Positions 12,480 through 24,115 of a DNA stretch of 64,000 nt are shown here, one piece after another. The stretch is from NCBI GenBank assembly GCA_009809945.1, contig WTPW01000065.1, positions 351,632 to 415,631 of the forward strand, read 5' to 3'. The first letter of the stretch is position 1, and each line of letters opens with the position of its first letter. The notes beneath the pieces are model-generated. The model saw only the letters and a program-made list of their open reading frames with translations. It was not told where the DNA came from and made no database searches. Source of the stretch: Gigaspora margarita. Lineage: Eukaryota > Glomeromycota > Glomeromycetes > Diversisporales > Gigasporaceae. The translations under genes were made by a program, and so were the position numbers.

Positions 12480-13400
12480 CTTAAAGAGAAAGAAATAAGA
12501 CTGATACTATACTTCATGCATAATCACCTGACCAAAAAACATTTTGGCACTGATAGAATGTTTAGAAAAAATTAAGAAAATTTACTACTGATCACAGATA
12601 TATGAGAGCATTTGTGCATATATTAAATCTTGTAACAGTTGCCAGAGACATGTGAAAAAAACTTCAAAGGACCTCTACAACCAATACCAGTAGGCCCGCC
12701 TTTTCAGAAAATTGGTATAAATATAGTGAGACTACTACCTATAACCACTCAAGATAATTGCTACATAGTTGTAGCCACTGATTATACAACAAAATGGCCT
12801 GAAGCAAAGCAAATTCCAACTGTGGATTCCAAACAAGTGTCAAAACTTCTATATGAAGATATAATTTGCTAACATAGTGCCCAGAGCTAATTCTGTCTGA
12901 TAAAGGGTCTCATTTTAGAAATAAAGTGGTTAAAGAACTACTAAAAATGTTCGAAATTAAACATTTATTCTCTATACTGTACCACTCACAGACTAATGGG
13001 TTGGTGGAATGGTTCAATCGTACATTGTGTGAATCACTTGCCAAATCTGTAATACAAGGGCAAGAATGGGATTTGTTTGTACTATCTATATTGTTTGCTT
13101 ATAGAACAATGAAACAAGCAACCACCAAAATTGAACCATTCTATTTGACCTATGGTAGGTAGCCACAGTTCCCATGCCAGAAACATCTGAAATCTTGAAA
13201 GAAAATCTGCTTAGTCAGTTGTTTGTACTAGAGAATTAATTAAGTGAAAAAAGATTAATTGCTAACCAACAAATTAAAAAGGCACAATTAAAACAGAAAA
13301 GCAAATTAGATAAAAAATTAACCAAAGAGTATACTATACAAATCAATGATAAGGTCTATTGTTTTATGCTATTTTAGATTAAAAGCATATAGGAAAATTA
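12480..13400 (+). pseudogene. Integrase region of LTR fossil
   Basis: A zinc-binding-like start is followed by core phrases DYTTKWPEAKQIP (about 12780) and HSQTNGLVEWFNRTL (about 12990), diagnostic of Ty3/gypsy integrase. It is decayed. Confidence 0.88.
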
Positions 13401-14037
13401 AGACCAAAATGGAAAGATCCATATTATATACACAATATACCATTTTTAGGAGTGTACTAACTATGAACTATAACAGAAAAAGTAATAGCTGCTCCTGTGA
13501 GTTTTTTCCACATTAAGAAATATCAAAAAAGAGAAGACATGATATTAGTGGGACAAGAAATTTTGAATAAAAAAGAGAGTAATTATACTAAAAGTAGAAT
13601 TAAGAAACATTATGTCCAACACATACTAACAAGTCCTTACCAACTTATTAAATACTGCCAAGCATAATATTGAAATTAATATACCCATCTATAACCCAAC
13701 AATTGATCTCTGTACCCAAGTTAATGGCATGTATATGAATATGCAACAACTATTAAGGCAAGGAAAATGAGAAAAAGCCCTGGCCTTCACCTATTTTTTG
13801 GGGCAGCTGATAAAAAAATGCTCTCAAGTGCAGTGGAAAGAGCCCTTTGCAAGAATAAACTCTTTGTACACTACTATGTAGCAGTAATAAGGATGTATTA
13901 TCTCTTTAAGAAGTAGAGAACCAAACAAATTACTAGAATGACAATATAAAATTTTGGAATGATCATAAAGTTAAAATTTTGCAATTATCAAATCTTGATC
14001 AACTAATTTGTGGAACTCATGATTAAGAGAAGGAGAT

Positions 14038-14846
14038 TGTTACCCCTGATACAAGCCTCTGTTCAATTAGTAAATCATAAGTGGTATTAGATTATGAGAT
14101 CACTATGCCCAAAATGGGGGTCGTCTAAAGCCATGTACCCATGTGACATTTTTGTGTAAATCAACCAACCGGAGTCACAAAATTTTGTTTCCATGGATCA
14201 GCCTAAAGAAGACAAAAAACAAAAAAAAATGCAAGAACATAAAAACGGCAGTTCAAACCTGTCTTGGGCCATTAATAAAAAATGCTAGGAAGGCAATTTT
14301 ACCTATATGTCTGTTCTAACCCTAACCCCAACCCTAATGCTAAACGGGCTCTAACCCTAATTTAACTAAATTTTCAAAAAATCATGTAGGTACATGGCTT
14401 TAGCCATCTCCCAAAATGGCAGATCTGTCATTTCTGTTATATCAGTTGTTTATGCTATAAATGATGGATTAGGAAGAACTGGTATAAATAATAAATATGT
14501 AAGAACTGGCATAAGTTATTGATCTGCCAGTTCTGATATAAATGCCAGATCTTTTTACTATTAAATATTTTGTATATATATAGCCAATATTTACTCCACT
14601 TTGCAGACATATTTGCTAACATATCTCTTTATTATCAATAAAAGATACTTTATTACAACTATTGATTCTATAAATTACATCACATGCTCTTTTTACATTA
14701 TTGAGTCACTATATATAAACAATTCTGCTAAGTTACATACTAACAACTACAATATACTATAGCATAGTTTGTGTCTCTGTGTCATATGGCTTCCTGTTGA
14801 TAGTTGCCCATTAACCTTGATTTCTGAAGGTATTTTGAGGATAACA
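14038..14846 (+). repeat. Right LTR, with nested element
   Basis: Homologous to 6784-7287 from TGTTACC to GATAACA. The extra length is the hAT-like MITE at 14117-14410. Confidence 0.9.
14117..14410. mobile_element. hAT-like MITE, GGGGTCGTCTAAAGCC family, copy 1
   Basis: Inserted in the right LTR; CCAAAATG is duplicated at 14409-14416 on the left, overlapping the boundary, and at 14411-14418 on the right, with the left copy proper at 14109-14116. The left LTR (near 6854-6864) preserves the empty site with a single copy. Ends are GGGGTCGTCTAAAGCCA and a complement of the form TGGCTTTAGCCATCTC. The interior has a telomere-like CTAACCCTAACCCCAA tract. Copy 2 is at 50045-50325. Confidence 0.9.
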
Positions 14847-15109
14847 CCTTGTATAAGTTTATTGAGACAGCTTTGTCTCAAAATCTATTTACCTGATTAA
14901 ACATGTAATAGGCCCAGTTATAGAGGACCCAGACATCTCTGATATATGTCATATATTTTTTAGCAAATTGCAGAAAATTTGGTCTGAGGTCCAAATTTAA
15001 GTTTTAGCAAATTGAGTTTAATTTTAAAAAAGGTTATATAAAGCATTTGGCAAATTACAGCAATTTTATGCATGTTATATTTTATTTTTAGCAAATTACC
15101 TACATTTTG

Positions 15110-15242
15110 CAAGAATCATAATTGGAATAATGTATTTTTATGTGCTGAACAAGTTTTCTTAGAGCGCTAAGTTAGAATCAATTAGTAAAATTTTAAGAAT
15201 CATAGAATTTTTTAATAAAATAATATAAAATAGAAAATTTCT
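15110..15242. repeat. Palindromic satellite, half unit
   Basis: Contains the satellite phrases GTGCTGAACAAGTTTTCTTA and AATCAATTAGTAAAATTTT, in the same order as in the array at 25102-26113. Confidence 0.8.
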
Positions 15243-15243
15243 T

Positions 15244-16333
15244 AATTTACACCAGGAAGGGTGTGACGATCTAGAGAAGTGGCCAGGTTGTCACCCACAA
15301 GCAGCAGGTCAAAAGTTCAAATCCCACTGATGACGATAACGAAAAATAGGCCTGTGTTACGGTAACTGTGGCTCAATATTGGTTGGGTGAGAAACCTGTA
15401 ACCTTGGTTCTACCATCTTGAACAGGAGCTCTCAGGCGCAATGGTGTTGTTACACAACAACACCAAAAAATTCAAGGAACCAGAAAAACAGAAACCCATT
15501 TGAGAAGTCCCGATTAAGGAAGTAGAATAAGATCTTCAACGGTGCTACCATAATGAGGTCGGTGCTGGGATCTGAACGAACCTTAAAAGAGCAAGAGAGG
15601 TACCTAGCGGTTCAGAGTAATTCAGACTGCAAGTATTGGTATAATGCAGATGCGCCAGTACTAAAAATCTATGGATAACTACGAAATGGGACATGGCTGT
15701 TTAATGGTATGGTTGACAAGTGCCACCGATGAACAAGGGCCCCGGAAGTCAGTCGGAATGGGTTCTTGGGAGGAAAAAATTGTTGCGGCATGCCACACTT
15801 AAGCGCCATAAGGGAAAGCTGAGTGCGACTCTATAGTAGTAAGTTAACATGCAGGTTGTTTAGTGACGGAAGCATGGAACAGAGAATTTAAATAGGCAAT
15901 TCCCGTAGTTGGGTTGCAGGTATAGCAGCTAGTGTAGAACCTTCGGGCGGACTACTTAAATTAGGTACCAAAAGTACACGTGTGGCTAGTTGTAATCTCT
16001 TTCATGTAATAAAAGCTATCAAAATGTAATCCTGTACCACTTATGTTAAATAAAGTCACAGGCAAGTCCGTATAGGAAAAAAAAATAATTTACACCAGGT
16101 GTATATACACACATACTAATTTATTGATTTATGAATTTGTGTAATATATAAATTATAAACAAAAAATTAGTACACTTAAGATTAGGGTAAGGGTAGCTTG
16201 AGGGTTAGAGAAGGTTATAGTTTATACTAAAATTTTGCAAGGAATATTTTTTGTTAGAACTCCAATAACTATTATATAATCAAAATTTTAAGATATTAAT
16301 ATATATGTGTGTACATACACCTGGTGTACAAAT
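15244..16333. mobile_element. MITE interrupted by a retroposon
   Basis: Left end AATTTACACCAGGTG and right end CACCTGGTGTACAAAT are inverted copies, extended by TATACACACAT on both sides. Removing the retroposon 15257-16085 and one copy of its duplication leaves a MITE of about 250 bases. It has a telomere-like GATTAGGGTAAGGG tract inside. Confidence 0.75.
15257..16085 (+). mobile_element. Large SINE-like retroposon with tRNA-like head
   Basis: An 829-base insertion flanked by a 14-base duplication TAATTTACACCAGG (15243-15256 and 16086-16099), ending in a run of nine A. The first 80 bases resemble a tRNA: an A-box-like TCTAGAGAAGTGG and a clear B-box-like GGTCAAAAGTTCAAATCCC, with CACCCACAAGCAGCAGG between them. 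The body is much more GC-rich than its surroundings and has no long open frame. It shows the hallmarks of target-primed retroposition by a LINE. It is long for a SINE; it could also be a retroposed structured RNA. Its tail does not resemble the tail of the LINE at 58.4 kb. Confidence 0.8.
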
Positions 16334-16900
16334 AGTAATCATCTATAAAATATTATAATTTCAAAATTTTACTAATTGATTCTAACATTGTGCTCTAAGA
16401 AAACTTGTTCAGCACATAAAAATATATTATTTTGGCATATTTACTTCTATATTTCTTAAAAATTTAAAAGATGCTTAATTTTGGAATTTTTTGATCAAAA
16501 AACCCAAAATTAAGCATCTTCTCTTAAATTTTCAAGAAATATAAAAGTAAATATGCCAGAATAATATATTTTTATGTGCTGAACAAGTTTTCTTAGATTA
16601 CAATATTAGAATCAATTAGTAAAATTTTGAGAATCATAGAATTTTTTAGTATTTTTATTAATAAAATTATATAAAATATTATAATTATCAAAATTTTACT
16701 AATTGATTCTAATATTGTGAACTAAAAAAACTTGATCAGCACATAAAAATACATTATTTTGGTATTTTTACTTTTATATTTTATATAATTTTATTAATAA
16801 AAATACTAAAAATTCTATGGTTCTCAAAATTTTACTAATTGATTCTAACTTTGTGCTCTAAGAAATTTGTTCAGCACTCAAATATATATATATTATTTTG
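16334..16900. repeat. Palindromic satellite array, about 1.7 units
   Basis: Two kinds of palindrome alternate: one centred on TTTTTTGATCAAAAAA (about 16497), the other centred on the TATTTTTATTAATAAAA region (about 16660). It is the same unit as in 25102-26113. Confidence 0.85.
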
Positions 16901-17061
16901 ATTTATAAAAACAAATGTGATAATTTAGTTTTTAGCAAATTACTAAAAATTTATATGTATTAATTAAATTTTTAGCAAATTTACTTGATTTTAGGGATAG
17001 CAAAAACCTCCAAATTTATGCAGATCATTTACGACCTATATTAGAAATGTCTGGGGTCCTG

Positions 17062-17820
17062 GTTATGGTCGCATGTTTGATCGATCGAGAGAGGGATTAT
17101 AATGACACAGCAATATGCAACTTATTAATGCAGCAATGACCAGCATTACTTGAAATATATGCTATTCTAACCTTAACTTGGGTGGGCCACAGCATCTCGA
17201 TAAGTCATATGCATGCTGTGTCCATAGCATTTCCTATTGAGAAATCCTTGTAGTAAATGTAATCAGTAATGTAAGTATGTAGTAATTGTTTGGAGTGTAG
17301 TAACAAACTCATACTTTTATGCCTTTGATGGCTATAACTACGTTTTTGATACATTTTTAATAAAAATATCAAAAACATAGTTGTTGCATTTTTCAGATAT
17401 AATGCCACCTACCTATATTTGTATAGTTGTGCAACAACTACTGAAGTTTTATGCACTTTTTATACAGTACTATACTAAAAATAATTATAGAACTTAAATG
17501 TGAAATAAGATCTTTGCAGTTTTATTTTTTTATTTTTTTCATATCTTACTTTTTTGTTTTTTTTTTTTTGTTTTTTAGAACTGTCACTAGAGCCAAAGAA
17601 TAACAAATATAGCACAGTAGTTATTTTTTTCTTTCTTTTGTTTTTTTATTATAGTACTAACATTCTTTTTTTAGAACAAGCAGAATGAAATGTACTAGAA
17701 CAGATATAGTTTAGTTAATTTTTTTTTATATTACAGTTTATTATAATACTAATGTTCTTACATTCTTTTCTTTAGAATGAACATGATACAATTGGAATGG
17801 GTGAACATAGCATAGTATTT
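17062..17820. other. No gene seen
   Basis: AT-rich DNA with several long T runs near 17520-17750 alternating with short TTAGAACAAGCAGAATGAA-type segments. No supported gene. Confidence 0.4.
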
Positions 17821-17834
17821 ATATATATATATAT

Positions 17835-18120
17835 TAGAGTTTCTCAAATTCAAATCAAATCAAATATTGGGTCAATTTGAATTTGATCAAATCAAATTGA
17901 CCCTGATTTGAATTTGATTTGATTCAAATATTTGGATTTGAATTTGATTTGAATTTGAATTTTTAATAGTAATTTTCAAATCAAATCAAATATTTGTCAA
18001 ATCAAATCAAATTTGACCAGATTTGAATTTGATCAAATCAAATATAGTCAAATTTGAATTTGAATTTGATCAAATATTTGATTCAAATATTTGAAGATCA
18101 AATCAAATTGCGGAACCCTA
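17835..18120. mobile_element. hAT-like element filled with TCAAATCAAAT repeats
   Basis: Ends TAGAGTTTCTCAAATTC and its complement-like GCGGAACCCTA. The flanks are ATATATAT on both sides, which is uninformative because the site is a TA repeat. The whole interior is a reshuffled TCAAATCAAATTTGAAT motif in both orientations. Confidence 0.7.
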
Positions 18121-18229
18121 ATATATATATACAGTTTATTACTATATTACAGTACTAACTTATAAATAATTTTTTTTATTTTAATATGAATATATATGTT
18201 TTTTATTTTTTAACATGAATATATTTTTT

Positions 18230-18290
18230 TAGAGCTATCGTTGGAGCCATCACTAAAGTTGTTGCTAGAGCTATCATTAGAGCAGGACCC
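18230..18290 (+). repeat. Short coding-like tandem motif
   Basis: Repeats of GAGCTATCGTTGGAGCC type translate to LELSLEPSLKLLLELSLE. The motif resumes at 18728-18770, on the far side of the inserted element 18285-18724. No start or full gene was found. Confidence 0.5.
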
Positions 18291-18724
18291 CAAACAATCT
18301 ATATAATGTCATATTTGAAAAATTGCTAATGGAGGGCCATTTTTTTAAAAAGGTTATATTTGAAAAGTAGGTATTGGGTAAAAAGGTTATATTTGAAAAT
18401 GGGTAATGGGCAAAATGAATATATTTGAAAGAATACTAATGGGATAAGTTTTTAAATATTATATTTGAAATATGGTAATAAAAATAGTGAGCAGGTTTGT
18501 TTGTTTTTTTTTTTTTTTAGAGAGCATCTGTTCGAAAAATTTTTTTTGAAAGCTTACATTTTGAAAAATTTTTTTTGAAAGCTTATATTTTGAAAATTGG
18601 TAAGCAATACCAAACTTGGTACCTGATGTTTGAAATGTAGCTAATATATAACAAAGTAGATTCACTAACCAAAAAAATTTTTACTATAATGCTCAAATAT
18701 AACCTCACATAGATTGTTTAGGGT
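18285..18724. mobile_element. Inverted-repeat element, short form
   Basis: The left end AGGACCCCAAACAATCTATA and the right end, complement of CACCCTAAACAATCTATG, are inverted copies continuing into TCATATTTGA/TTATATTTGA. The interior has several GGTTATATTTGAAAA(T/G) repeats. A longer relative spans 23587-27490. Confidence 0.75.
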
Positions 18725-18789
18725 GCTGTTAGAGCTATAGTTGGAGCTGTAGTTAGAGCTTCAGAACTGTCTTGAAGTCATGTAAATTT

Positions 18790-19180
18790 CTCGTTACTTT
18801 GGTAATTCTGTAGGTTTTTTTCTATTAAGTTCTTTTGTATTTAGTATATTTTTTTCATTAATTTTTTCATTTTTCTGTGGGCTCTTTGTCATTTTCATTA
18901 GGTTTGTTTAGGTCTTTATATCATTTTTTGTGGGGTTTTCTAGTAAATTTATCATTTCTTGGTGTTAATCTTGTATTGCGTGGATTTTCCATTACTTTGG
19001 TGATCTAGTAGGTTTTTTTTATTAAGTTCTTTCATATTTGTTGTATTTTTATTGTTATTTTCTCATTTTTCTATAGGCTCTTCATTGTTTTCAGTGGGTT
19101 TGTTCAGGGCTCTTCATCATTTTTTTTGTAGATTCTTCTGGTAAATTCATCGTTTCTTGGTGTTAATCTTTGTTAGTTTT
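18790..19180 (+). repeat. Two tandem units of about 198 bases
   Basis: The segment from GTTACTTTGGTAATT to TTCTTGGTGTTAATCTT recurs once about 198 bases later. It is strongly pyrimidine-rich on the plus strand and trails into similar sequence up to about 19560. No gene. Confidence 0.7.
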
Positions 19181-19569
19181 CAGAAGATTCATTTAGAGTC
19201 CTTCGTTGGTTTTCTGCAGTTCTTTTAATAAATTCAGTATTTTTTAGTAGGTAGGTTCACTGTTTTTGGTATGTTTTTTCTTTGTCATGTTCTTTGATGA
19301 ATTCTTTGTCATTTCTTGCCAGTAGGTTTTTTTTGTTCTTGGTTGAATCATTTTTTATTCGTGTTTAAATTTATATTAACATATCTCTGCCTCAGTACAT
19401 CTTTGAATTATTCTTCAGTTTTCTCTTTTTCGCTATCTTTGTCACTTTTCTCATTCTTGTCCCATTTTCTTACAATTACTGTTCCATTTTCTTTCTTGTT
19501 TTTCTCATGCCATTTTTCTTCTTGTTTGTTTGTTCCCTTTTCTTGTTGTGCTATTCTGTTTTCTTAGTT

Positions 19570-20380
19570 TTTTAAAAAAAATAAATTAAATAAATTAATA
19601 AAAAAAAAGATTTATTAAATTAAAAAAGCCCCTGATAAATTAAATAAATTAAACCCTCTAATAAGTTAAATTAAATAAAAAAAAATATATTGATAAATTT
19701 AATAAATTAAAAAACACACCCCTAAAATTTAAAAAATTAACAAAAAAAATAAATTAAAGCTTGGAACTGGTTTATTTTTATCTGATATGTTATAAAAATA
19801 AAAAATAAATAAATTAAAAAAATTAAAAAAAAATTAAAAAAATAAAAAAATTACAAAAAAATAAAAAATCATTAAAATAAATTCATAAAAAAAAATAATA
19901 ATAATAATTTATAAAAATATAAAAAAATAATAACAATAAAAAATAAAAAAATTAAAAAAATAAAAAATTATGAAAATATAAAATTTATTATAAAAATAAA
20001 AAATTTGTTATAAAAATAACAAAAAAATGTTAAAAAAATAATACTAATAATTTCATTAAAAATATATAAAAAAAATAATAATCATAATTTTATTATAAAT
20101 TTATAAATATAAATATATATATAAATATATGCTATAAAATAAAAAAAATAAAATAAAAAAATAAAAATCAAAAATAAAAAAAATAAAAAATAATAATAAT
20201 AAAAAAAATAATAAAAAAAATAAAAAAAATAAAAAAAAAATTAAAAAAAAATAAAAAAAATAGAAAAAATAAAAAAAATAAAAAAATAAATAAATTTGTT
20301 ATAAATATATATATATATATATATAACAATTTGTTAAAAATAAATTTGTTATAAAAATATATATAATTATAAATTTTAAC
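19570..20380. repeat. Low-complexity A/T block
   Basis: Almost entirely A and T, built of AAATAAAA-like runs with a (TA)n patch near 20305. Nothing else is seen. Confidence 0.9.
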
Positions 20381-20431
20381 GCTCCAGACTCACACCAGTT
20401 TTCAGTTCCTAGTTAGTCAGCAATTAAGATA

Positions 20432-21023
20432 TAAGGGAGGTGGAGGTATTGTGGACAGGAGGGGTATTGTGGTCAGGTGAGATATCTTATGATCCTGTAA
20501 TTGGAATTGGATAATTTTGGTACCATTCAATTCGTCTCTTTGAGACGAATTGAATGGTATAAAATTCATCCAATTCTGATCACTAGATCGCAAGATATTA
20601 TCATTTATGCAAAATATAAGATTTTGTATATATTATTAAATCTGCAAATTTTTTTAATTTTTTTCCATTTTAACCTTTAATGATCTTGGGATCCTGTGAT
20701 TGGATTTTAACGATTTTGTACTTGTTGAATAGTCTCACTGAAACGGTCATTTTGGTAGTAAAATCATCCAAAACGGACTAGTAGATCAAAAATTATTCGC
20801 TATGTCCACAATACCCCCCTCCCCCTCTAAAATTTAGTTTTTATATACTATTTGTGTACCAATTATTTATATCTAAAACTATGTATGATATAAAGATTTT
20901 TTGCAGTAATTTATTCCTTATTAAGCATAGTTCAAATAATAAAAATTGTATAAAAATCTATTTGTTTATTAAAAAGTTTTGCTAGTAAGAACCTTAAGGT
21001 GTCTATAATACCCCATCTCCCTT
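20432..21023. mobile_element. Composite inverted-repeat element
   Basis: Outer ends TAAGGGAGGTGGAGGTATTG and the complement of TAAGGGAGATGGGGTATTAT. An inner complement (CCACAATACCCCCCTCCCC, near 20806) suggests a shorter nested or duplicated copy. The core holds a near-perfect 40-base hairpin (20519-20560, arms ACCATTCAATTCGTCTC). It is flanked by AT-rich DNA. Confidence 0.65.
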
Positions 21024-21684
21024 ATGTATAATGGTATAATTTAGTATTATTAGTGATTATATAATAATTGCGTATTTATAAGATAATTGTTGTAGTATTT
21101 TAGTAAGCATGAAAAATTAATTTTGTCAACATTCATTCTGGCTATATCAATTCTTTGCTCCCGTATCTCAAGAATAGTACAACTGTTTTAATTGACCTGC
21201 TAGGACATTTGCTGATCTGATATAACATTAGTTTGATTGGCCTGCTAAGACAATAGCCAAAATTGTGGGCTGTCAGGACGATAGTCACATATGTAAGAAT
21301 AGCTTGTCATGATGACAACATAATTTGTAGTTTAAAAAAAAGCTGATACTCAGTAAACTGCATAGGTTGCTTGATATTTTTCCTCAATCATTATTTGCAT
21401 CTATGGTAAATACTGATACTTCTTTTTGTATTATATAACATATTAGTTAGTGCAATTCCGAAAGACTAATAAAAAAAGAACATTTTTTATAGTGATCATC
21501 ATCACTATAATCGAGACAAAAACCTGTTAAAGCATTGTTTGGTCAAACAATTCTCATACTATATGATGCATATTGTGATGTTTAAGTGCAGAAATTCACA
21601 TTTTACTGTGTTTAGCATATTGTTCAATCATATATAAGATTTTGCATACCACTTAACTTGCTATAATAAAGCTACCCATGAAAG

Positions 21685-21963
21685 ATGCACCAATCAGATC
21701 TCTTCTAATAAGTGATGCCAATAAGATTTCTGGATCAGGTGTAATATAAAAATCACATTTTTAAAAAGTGGTGATAGCTTAAATTTTTGAAATTTTTGTA
21801 TATGAAACTGCTTTCTGCGCATTAACAAAAAAATTTTTTGCAAAGTTTTGATATAGAATAAAACTTCCTTCTATTATCACCTAACCTTAACATAAGGTTT
21901 TATAACTTAAAAATATTGTGCATATTTATTGTTTAATTAATGTAAATTATCTGATTGGTACAT
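21685..21963. mobile_element. Probable MITE
   Basis: ATGCACCAATCAGAT and ATCTGATTGGTACAT are inverted ends about 280 bases apart. Target duplication unclear. Non-coding. Confidence 0.5.
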
Positions 21964-21969
21964 TCTCAC

Positions 21970-23270
21970 AGCCCTACTGGAATAGCCCTATAGTAACCAT
22001 ATACTTCGTAATATTGATATCACTCTGTTTCTGGTATATTTATAAAACAATTTAAACAAATTATATTAATATAGTCATAACAATTTTGACTATCCTAATT
22101 TTAGCTAGCATTACATGTACATTATCTATAAAATTAAATTAACAATATATAATACAATCATTTGATTTAAAGCATTATACATATTATTGTTATTGTTATC
22201 CAATTAACCTAATTTTAGTAGTATCATTTGCAAATTCTACAAACAGTTCAACAACAATTCCACATCATCAAATCAACCAATCAAATCACATAAAGGGTAC
22301 ATTTGCATGAATGGCCATAATTTTATATTAGTTAGATAGATAGATGAATATTAATTATATATAATGCAAAGCTGATGTTATAATTAATAGTATAGTTCAA
22401 GATGGTGGGAACATATATTCACTATGTAATTTTAATTTACTTTTGATTTTTAACACAGCTATTAACACAGTAAAACAGTGCACTTAAGTTCATAAAACTT
22501 CAAATTTCTAAATTTGCTTCTGATTAGCTATCTAACTAATTTATTTAAGCAAAAAAATATATGAAAAAGGCAGTCTTATGATCAGTTCTATGAAATATTA
22601 TCATTGTTGATATTATATAATTCTTGTAATAATAAAAAAAATTCAATTGCACTTTACCATTTTTGGATTGATATATTCAAAAATTGTAGTCAGACTGTGA
22701 GAAATTTAAAATAAGGTAATCAGCTATGATGATACTATTTAAATCTGTAATTATGATTATGACATATTCGACATAATTCATAATTGATCTATTTCTATGA
22801 ATTAATAATCAGTTACCATCTATTTATATTTGGTTTTAAAAATTTGATGTTCAACTGTTATATGACTTTGTATTTTTGAAATTTAACAAATAGACTTCTA
22901 TTTGTTATTTGGATAATGTTAATACCATGCATTAGTGAACCATATACTGTGTATTGTCAGAACAAGGATAGTAAAATTGAAGGCCAATTGCCTTTTTTCA
23001 AATAATCTAGATCATTTCAGACTAAAATTCATAATAAAATTGGGGTCATTTGAGGTTATTTGAGGTCATTTGAAGGTTATTTAAAGGTCATTTGCTATCT
23101 CTGCATTAGAATAGTAAGGATTATAACAGTAGCTTATAATAGAAGCTATAATTTCAATGCGAACTAACTCAATTCTAACTACATATTGCAATTAATAGAA
23201 TATTGAGCAAATTTTGCAGAATTTTTAAAGTAATTCTTGATAAAAACACAATAATTTTGATACAAACTTA
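21970..23270. other. No gene seen
   Basis: AT-rich sequence without a supported open frame. At 23040-23100 the motif GGTCATTTGA(A/G)GTTATTT repeats about five times. Confidence 0.45.
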
Positions 23271-23279
23271 ACCTTAAAA

Positions 23280-23560
23280 CATATTATCTGTCAGCTAAGT
23301 TTGTAACATAATTTTTCATATTTGAAATTATGATAACTTTAATACAAACTAGTTCACCTTTTTGCTATAATTGATATAGACCACAATGCTTAGTCCATAA
23401 AAATATGCTGTGTGTTACTAGAATAACTACTAAGGTTTGTAATTAAATTTTTTACAGTAACTAATGATGTCCCTAATGCAAATTGACTCAATTTAACTGC
23501 ATATTGTGGTCACTGAGTAGTGAGGAAATATTGTAACAAAATTTTACGATTTCAAGCGAA
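23280..23560 (-). repeat. Degenerate tandem monomers (about 110 bases)
   Basis: Minus-strand copies of the monomer seen at 55090-55740, marked by GTAACAAAATTTTAC and AACTGCATATTGTGGT. Confidence 0.6.
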
Positions 23561-24115
23561 ATTAACAACTTTCATTTGTATTTGAGTAGGACTCTAAATA
23601 ATCTATATGATGTCATATTTGAAAAATTGTTAAAGAAGGCCTGTTTTTTTAAAAAGGTTATATTTGAAAAGTAGGTGTTGGATAAAAAGGTTATATTTGA
23701 AAATGGGTAATGGTCAAAATAAGTATATTTAAAAGAATGCTAATGGGTTAAGATTTTAAATGTTATATTTGAAATGTACTAATGAAAAATAGTAAGAAAG
23801 GTTTTCTCTAACCTATCCTAACTAGATTTATTTTATTAGCTTAAATTAATAATAGTATAAAATAGGAAATAGGAGGTGTAATGTCACATTGGGTGCTCTG
23901 TAGCACAAATGTAGTTAGAAATCTTTACTATAGAATTTTTCTATAGCCATATCTCTTTACTTCAACTAGTTTTCAGGTTGGAGGAATTTGTCAGCCTGGT
24001 CCAAGAACTTATCTGACCCCTTACCTATCTCTACTTGATAACAAAGAGACTATTAATCTTAGGATTAATTTAAGGTTGCTGTAACAAAGTTTCTACTATG
24101 ACATTATATTAAAAA

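Larger units (their letters stand above)
6784..14846 (+). mobile_element. Ty3/gypsy LTR retrotransposon fossil
   Basis: An LTR element about 8.1 kb long with LTRs at 6784-7287 and 14038-14846. Both LTRs begin TGTTACCCCTGATACA and end GATAACA. A primer-site-like TGG stretch follows the left LTR, and a purine-rich tract (AAGAGAAGGAGA) precedes the right one. The order gag, protease, reverse transcriptase, RNase H, integrase marks it as Ty3/gypsy (Metaviridae). It is clearly broken, with well over a dozen interruptions. The LTRs differ at about one base in nine over a stretch compared by eye, so it is old. Two smaller elements sit inside it: 11821-12044 between RNase H and integrase, and 14117-14410 inside the right LTR. 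Confidence 0.92.
14926..17061. mobile_element. Composite inverted-repeat element
   Basis: The left end reads AGGACCCAGACATCTCTGAT and the right end is its near complement (ATGTCTGGGGTCCT). Flanks AGTTATAG and GGTTATGG may be a diverged 8-bp duplication. Inside are TTTAGCAAATT repeats, part of the palindromic satellite, a MITE and a retroposon. Further copies of the same end occur near 27370-27405 and 30680-30710. Confidence 0.65.

Noticed and set aside
15300-15330. A functional tRNA gene
   Set aside because: The B-box is good, but the acceptor and anticodon arms do not pair convincingly, and the segment is the head of an inserted retroposon.
19316-19567. An 83-codon hydrophobic frame that might be a membrane protein
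   Set aside because: It lies at the end of a pyrimidine-rich tandem repeat with no splice or start context.
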